This document shows positions 59,862 through 64,000 of a stretch of DNA of 64,000 nucleotides, one piece after another. The translations under genes and the position numbers were made by a program. The stretch lies in NCBI GenBank assembly GCA_950106755.1, contig OX467089.1, positions 29,989,345 through 30,053,344 of the forward strand. Reading direction: 5' to 3'. Below the pieces are notes generated by a model. The model was not told where the DNA came from. It saw only the letters and a program-made list of their open reading frames with translations, and searched no databases. This stretch comes from Climacium dendroides. Its lineage: Eukaryota > Streptophyta > Bryopsida > Hypnales > Climaciaceae. The first letter of the stretch is position 1; every line of letters starts with the position of its first letter.

Positions 59862-61042
59862 GGTTGGTAGGAGAAGAAGTATAGGATTCGGAACGGGGTT
59901 CCGAGCATGGACCCGGTTTCCGGAATCTTAGGCGGATAGTAAGGAAATCCGGTTATCTCGGGCGGTAGTTAGAAATCTTTCCGGATATTTCGGGAGGTTC
60001 AGGGATTGGTGGCCTGGATTTTCGGGTTTCCTTTTCAGGCTTTTAGGAGTTGACTTTGGTTTTTTGTGTTAGTATTTTAAGGGCAGGCAAGTTAGTTGTC
60101 TGCCATTCCATCCTACTCCACTAGATTTTCGTGCTTTCACGTATGTATTATAATTTTCTTTTCTTAATCTAAGTCAGCCAGGATACCTTTAGCTGCACTC
60201 TTGCTTAGACAGGGTCTTTTTGGCTGAGTGTATGCATGAGTGTGTGATCTGGTACTAGAGAAAGAGAAGGGAGGGAGAGGAGGAATCCGGATCTTGAGCT
60301 ACGGATCATCTGAGGGTGGAGCTATTGAGAAGGAATGCAAAGCTGAGTAAGGGAGTGTAAGTGTGACGTGCTTTTAAATTGCCGGAACAGCAATCCGGAT
60401 AAGACGGTAGAAGTCTCTGCGAGTCCGGAACCAGGAGGGTTCTGTGCAGAGTTAAGCAACCGCCAAAGGAAAGGATCTCCCGCTACTTCGGAAAGTCTGC
60501 CAACCTCCCCCTTGATAAATTGTCTTCTCCTTGAGATTCTATTCTTTTGGGTCTACAAGTTCTGATCTGTCGTTGTAGTAAGAGAGGTGTGAAAAGTGCT
60601 CTGTGTGACCTGATTCCGGATCGGCCAATCCGGAAACTGTGAGAGAATACTCCTCCCTCCTCCTACAATTGTGTTGTCTTGGGTGTGTTGTTTAAGTAAG
60701 ATGTAGAGTACAGAGAGGATTTTGCACAAGTAGTGAGTCCCCACCCCTTTCTAGATCAAGGGCGGACCCTCTGAGGGTAAAACAAAGGCAACAAAAACTA
60801 GTGACGGAAGAGAGACGGAACTCAGTTCCGGGTGTGTCCGGATCCGGACCGGAATCCGGAATGTACTAAGTTTCCGGAACAAGATAGGGTAAGTGAAAGA
60901 AAGAGGATTAAGTGAGGAGTCACGATCCGGATACTTCTAACTCAATCGATATCTTACAAGAAGTTCCCTGGAACGATAATTCGTGTCATCTTGCAACCAT
61001 TTGTCGTTGTAAGGATACTTACGGCTAACTGCGCGTACGACA
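59862..61042 (+). other. Non-coding 3' part of E2
   Basis: Homologous to 12008-12885 plus 16297-16593 of E1. It contains the empty E4 target site. No gene. Confidence 0.75.
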
Positions 61043-63599
61043 CAAGGTTTCTCCATCATGCTTAGATGGGTGCTTGGCTAAGATTTATTATGTTTTTGGT
61101 CATGGAAACATGACTCGTGCATGTGTGCACCTCGAAACCCATTGTCATCCTATGAAGATTGGCGAATACAGAGATGTCGATGAGAAGATAAAGAGCCTCA
61201 TTGGTGAACAAGTAGAGAAGACTCCAACAGCAACTAATTCTGCCATTGTCTTTGAAACCAGCAAAGAATTCTTTGGTGATTGGCTTCTTTCTGCAGATGG
61301 AGCAACGCAGAAGGAACTTACTCTTGATGAGCTCATATCGGTGTTTGATAAGTTCAAACACATGTCTTCCCCGAGTATTCGGAATCAAGTCACGACGTTT
61401 CGGTACTTGAGACGCTTTGGAGTCATGGACAGCATCACCAAACTTAGAGGGTCTAGCTATTGGGCATTTGTCCAAGAGAACAAATTCCCTGGCCAAGGGT
61501 CTGAGTCCAACAAGGTCTTTGTTTTCAAGATGTCTGAGATCGAGCTAGGAAGTAGAGTTGATCTCGTGACAAGAATGCAGCCGGGTGGAGATTTACAAAA
61601 TGCATGGATGATGTTCGACCATGTCAAGCGTGTAATTAAAGGGCTGAACTTCCATGGCTTGCCATGTTTATGATACTACCTATTGTCGGGTAATGACCAT
61701 TGCAGTGTGTGATATGCAGTCGGAAGATGTTCTCACTCAAATCATCTTTTGGAAGAACTTGAATGCTGTTGTGGCCAAACACAACGTTTCTAACATACAA
61801 TTCAAGGGCTTCATGGCAGATAGTGCACAAGCAAACTAGAATGCAATTCGTATTGTATATGGTAGCGGTGATGCTTCAATTCCTATGGAGGATCAAGAAC
61901 GTACTTGTTTGTTCCATTGGACCCAATCATTGGAGAAACATACAAAGGCTGACATTCGGGCGGACCTGCAACGACAACATCGTCAATTGTGCATGCAATA
62001 CAAGAATGCCAAGTCGTTAGCAGAGGCTGAGGAGCGGTACCTTGCTATCAGATCATGGTGGCTTTCCTCCGGGGCAACGATTGATGAAGGAGTCGTTCGT
62101 CTTGACCTATGGCTTGCTTTCTGGCACTTCCGCTATCGCCAATGGGGTGGTTTCATGGATTTGGTGAGTTCACACTTTGCTTCGGGCCTTTTTGCTTTTA
62201 ATTTTCTGTAAAGTTGTAACCTCACTCTAAATTATACTACCATTCATTTGACATCATAGGCCCTTTCCAAAGATGAGCTTGCTGAAATGCCCTCGTGCAA
62301 TTTAGCGGAGATTATACACAACAAGTGGCTTCAACAGAGCGGTAAATGAGGTAACGACTTGTATGTGGCAACTGTCGATGATTACGTACGTGCTTTCATG
62401 CAAATGGTTGCCTACTACTAATATTTGAATGGTGAGAGACCGGGTACTAGACCTAGAAAAGAAGAATTGTTGCTTCGAGTCGCCCAACGAACCGCCCAAC
62501 GTCCGGCAATCTGAAATCGCTTCATCAAGCGCTTCGAAACATGCCTGGAGCTGCCGGTTTCTGCACTCGCGAGCCTCATCTTCAAGGTGAGGAAGTATTT
62601 CTCTCCCTCAAGTGCAAAGCAGATCTTCCTCCTAGGTTAGAGTTCAACTCTCATAGACCTGACAAGATTAGCATCTCTCGCCCTCGAGTACAAACGCAAG
62701 CAGGAGGTGCAATATTTTATGATCTCACTTCAGAGGGTGACGCACAGCAAGAAACAATTGAAGACCTGCATAATAATCCGGTTCAACTAGAAACACCTAC
62801 TACAGTTCCAACCAAGAAGAAATGTGTGGCACGAATTTTACAGGATGGAAAGAGTACGGCTGCACCAACTTACAACGGCATCATGCACAATAATAGGAAG
62901 AATAAACAAGAGCGCATGTAGTTCTTCTTCTGCAACGACGACATTGAGAGGTGCGTGAAGGGTACTCGTCGTAAGTGGGTGGTTTCCAAACCTGCAGTTC
63001 CAGAAGTTTGGCCTGTCAAGATTGGCACCAATCTCACATAGAAGGAGATCCTAGACTTGGAAAACGCTGGTTTTCGATTGGCACCACGTCTGGAGCTCTC
63101 TCCAAGGAAGCTATTCAGGGAAGAGGGGTCATTGGTGGACCTGTCAGAGTATCCTACCCCGGAGTTCTCTAACGACTTTCCAAAGCGCAGATTCGGGAAG
63201 AACATCAGTCGGAATCCAAAGGCACCTTCAACGAAGCACGCCAATTCTTGTGCATCTGCTCTTACTGTCATTGGGCAAATTTTGAAGGTTTCTATGGTAC
63301 CAATTCCTGCCCTGGGTTGCATCATCACCTTTGAGTTCCGAAATGGTCTCAAAATTTCGCAATATTTAATTACGATTGGCCAATTTCCCAGTTGTTCATG
63401 CCCCTTCTTTAAAGACATGTTGGGCAAATCATTGGGAAAGTGTGGACAATGGACAAATTGTAAGCATCTGTACTACATATTTCATGTAGTTTGTGGATTG
63501 GACAGTGAGATAGATGTTTTTATGCACGCTCCTAGTTTCAGCTTCAATGAAATTAAGCGTGTTATTCAGATGGTGCTACTTAAGCAACCAGCAACTTAG
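61043..63599 (+). pseudogene. TE2 transposase, 3' part
   Basis: It resumes KVSPSCL and continues through the DDE-type core (TIAVCDMQSED, KGFMADSAQAN), the CLFHW motif, WLAFWHFRYRQWGGFM, a 96-bp intron (62164-62259; 857 bp at the same place in TE1), and the C-terminal SWIM finger (SCSCPFF...NCKHLYY). Damage: frame changes near 61650 and 62512; TAG 61837; TGA 62347; TAA 62419; TAG 62919 and 63039. The first half before E2 is undamaged, so most of the decay may post-date the E2 insertion. Confidence 0.8.
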
Positions 63600-64000
63600 A
63601 GATGCTATTGAGCCCAAGGGCTACATTGTACAATTCTCTTTTTAGATTGAATGAAACAGTGGTGAGACTAAAAGGGCCACCACAAAGTTGTTGTACATTT
63701 TGACTACTCATTGAATCATCATTGACATTGAAAATTTCAAAGGTGTGTACATTTTTGTTCACATTTTGCTGCCATCCTACAGTAATAGTGGTCAAAAGTG
63801 CGTAAATAATTTCATTCCCACGGTCATAGGAGCACCTTTATTCAACAGTAATAGGTCCAAATAATTACTAAATTTGGACCTAAACCTTTTTTATTTCTAT
63901 TTTTGATAAATTCCCACTAAATGTTCATTATTTTATTCTTTTTTCTACTCTATGCTCTCCATTCACCGCTCTAGGCTCACCGCTCACCGCTCTAGGCACG
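63600..64000 (-). repeat. TE2 right subterminal region and inverted end
   Basis: No gene. CCTATGACCGTGGG (inverted) lies near 63820 and a TAGGTCCAAAT/ATTTGGACCTA hairpin at 63852-63882. GAGCGGTGAGC-type repeats run inverted to the window edge. The hairpin position parallels that in TE1. Confidence 0.75.

Larger units (their letters stand above)
38477..61042 (+). mobile_element. E2: gag-like element inserted in the TE2 transposase gene
   Basis: It begins TGTAGGAATCC and ends GTACGACA, matching E1. The flanks are TAAGG (38472-38476) and CAAGG (61043-61047), a five-base duplication with one change; alternatively AAGGT is perfect if the ends are shifted by one base. The protein reading CKICKV on the left resumes as KVSPSCL on the right. 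Without TE3 it is about 3.53 kb. Confidence 0.88.
28418..64000. mobile_element. TE2: SWIM/MULE-like DNA transposon, right end at window edge
   Basis: The left end reads CCTAGAGCGGTGAGCGGTGA (from 28422), and the right end, inverted, reads exactly the same 20 bases near 63980-63999. Inward of both lie CCTATGACC(A/G)TG blocks, as in TE1. Layout is gene B on the minus strand, central repeats and a basic exon, then the transposase on the plus strand, the same plan as TE1. E2, with TE3 inside it, interrupts the transposase. The target duplication cannot be seen because the right end meets the window border. Confidence 0.8.

Noticed and set aside
1..64000. Full nuclear reassignment of TAG to an amino acid
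   Set aside because: The intact DUF7869 gene, both SWIM transposases and the gag-like genes end in TAG at homologous or sensible places, and paralogues show varied residues (Gln, Trp, Glu) opposite TAG. Kept only as a question for checking.

Overview
The window looks like a heavily transposon-loaded stretch of a green-plant-lineage nuclear genome. Genes have spliceosomal GT-AG introns, there are interstitial TTTAGGG (plant-type telomere) repeats, and the transposase families are plant-like. A seedless plant or streptophyte alga is my guess, but the species cannot be named from this sequence. I found no rRNA, tRNA, CRISPR, or bacterial-type operon, and almost no ordinary host gene; a fragment of an unrecognised gene lies at 2-1026.

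The rest is a nest of mobile elements that can be unwound from their ends. (i) An old minus-strand gag-like element (E3) begins at 1019 and reappears at 24263-28309. (ii) It is split by a ~22 kb SWIM/MULE-like DNA transposon (TE1, ~1911-24262). (iii) TE1 was hit by a ~3.5 kb gag-like element (E1, 9697-16593; target duplication TCATT). E1 was hit by another in reverse orientation (E4, 12886-16291; duplication CCCCA). (iv) A second SWIM/MULE-like transposon (TE2) starts at ~28418 and runs to the end of the window. It carries gag-like element E2 (38477-61042) inside its transposase gene. (v) E2 is itself split by a 19,032-bp DNA transposon (TE3, 39561-58592) with imperfect inverted ends and a TCAT target duplication. 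A 613-bp TTAA-flanked MITE sits at 24859-25471.

The most striking content is shared by the three DNA transposons. Each carries, beside its transposase, a multi-exon gene with a ParB-like motif (GQHS, DNNHR or DGNHK) followed by a degenerate beta-class DNA methyltransferase-like domain. TE1 and TE2 carry orthologous copies (genes A and B) with matching intron positions. TE3 carries a divergent version plus an FCP1/SCP-like phosphatase domain gene and a DUF7869-type transposase-like protein. Each transposon also holds its own set of short palindromes: about 20 copies of TTAGGGCGGWCCGCCCTAA in TE3, arrays of TTCGGCGCCGAA in TE2, and ~100-bp hairpins centred on GTCGGATCCGAC in TE1. A transposon-borne ParB/methyltransferase module with cognate palindromic sites is the working hypothesis.

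Most of these genes are decaying. They carry in-frame stops, strongly biased to TAG, and a few frameshifts, so the functional reading comes from comparing copies.
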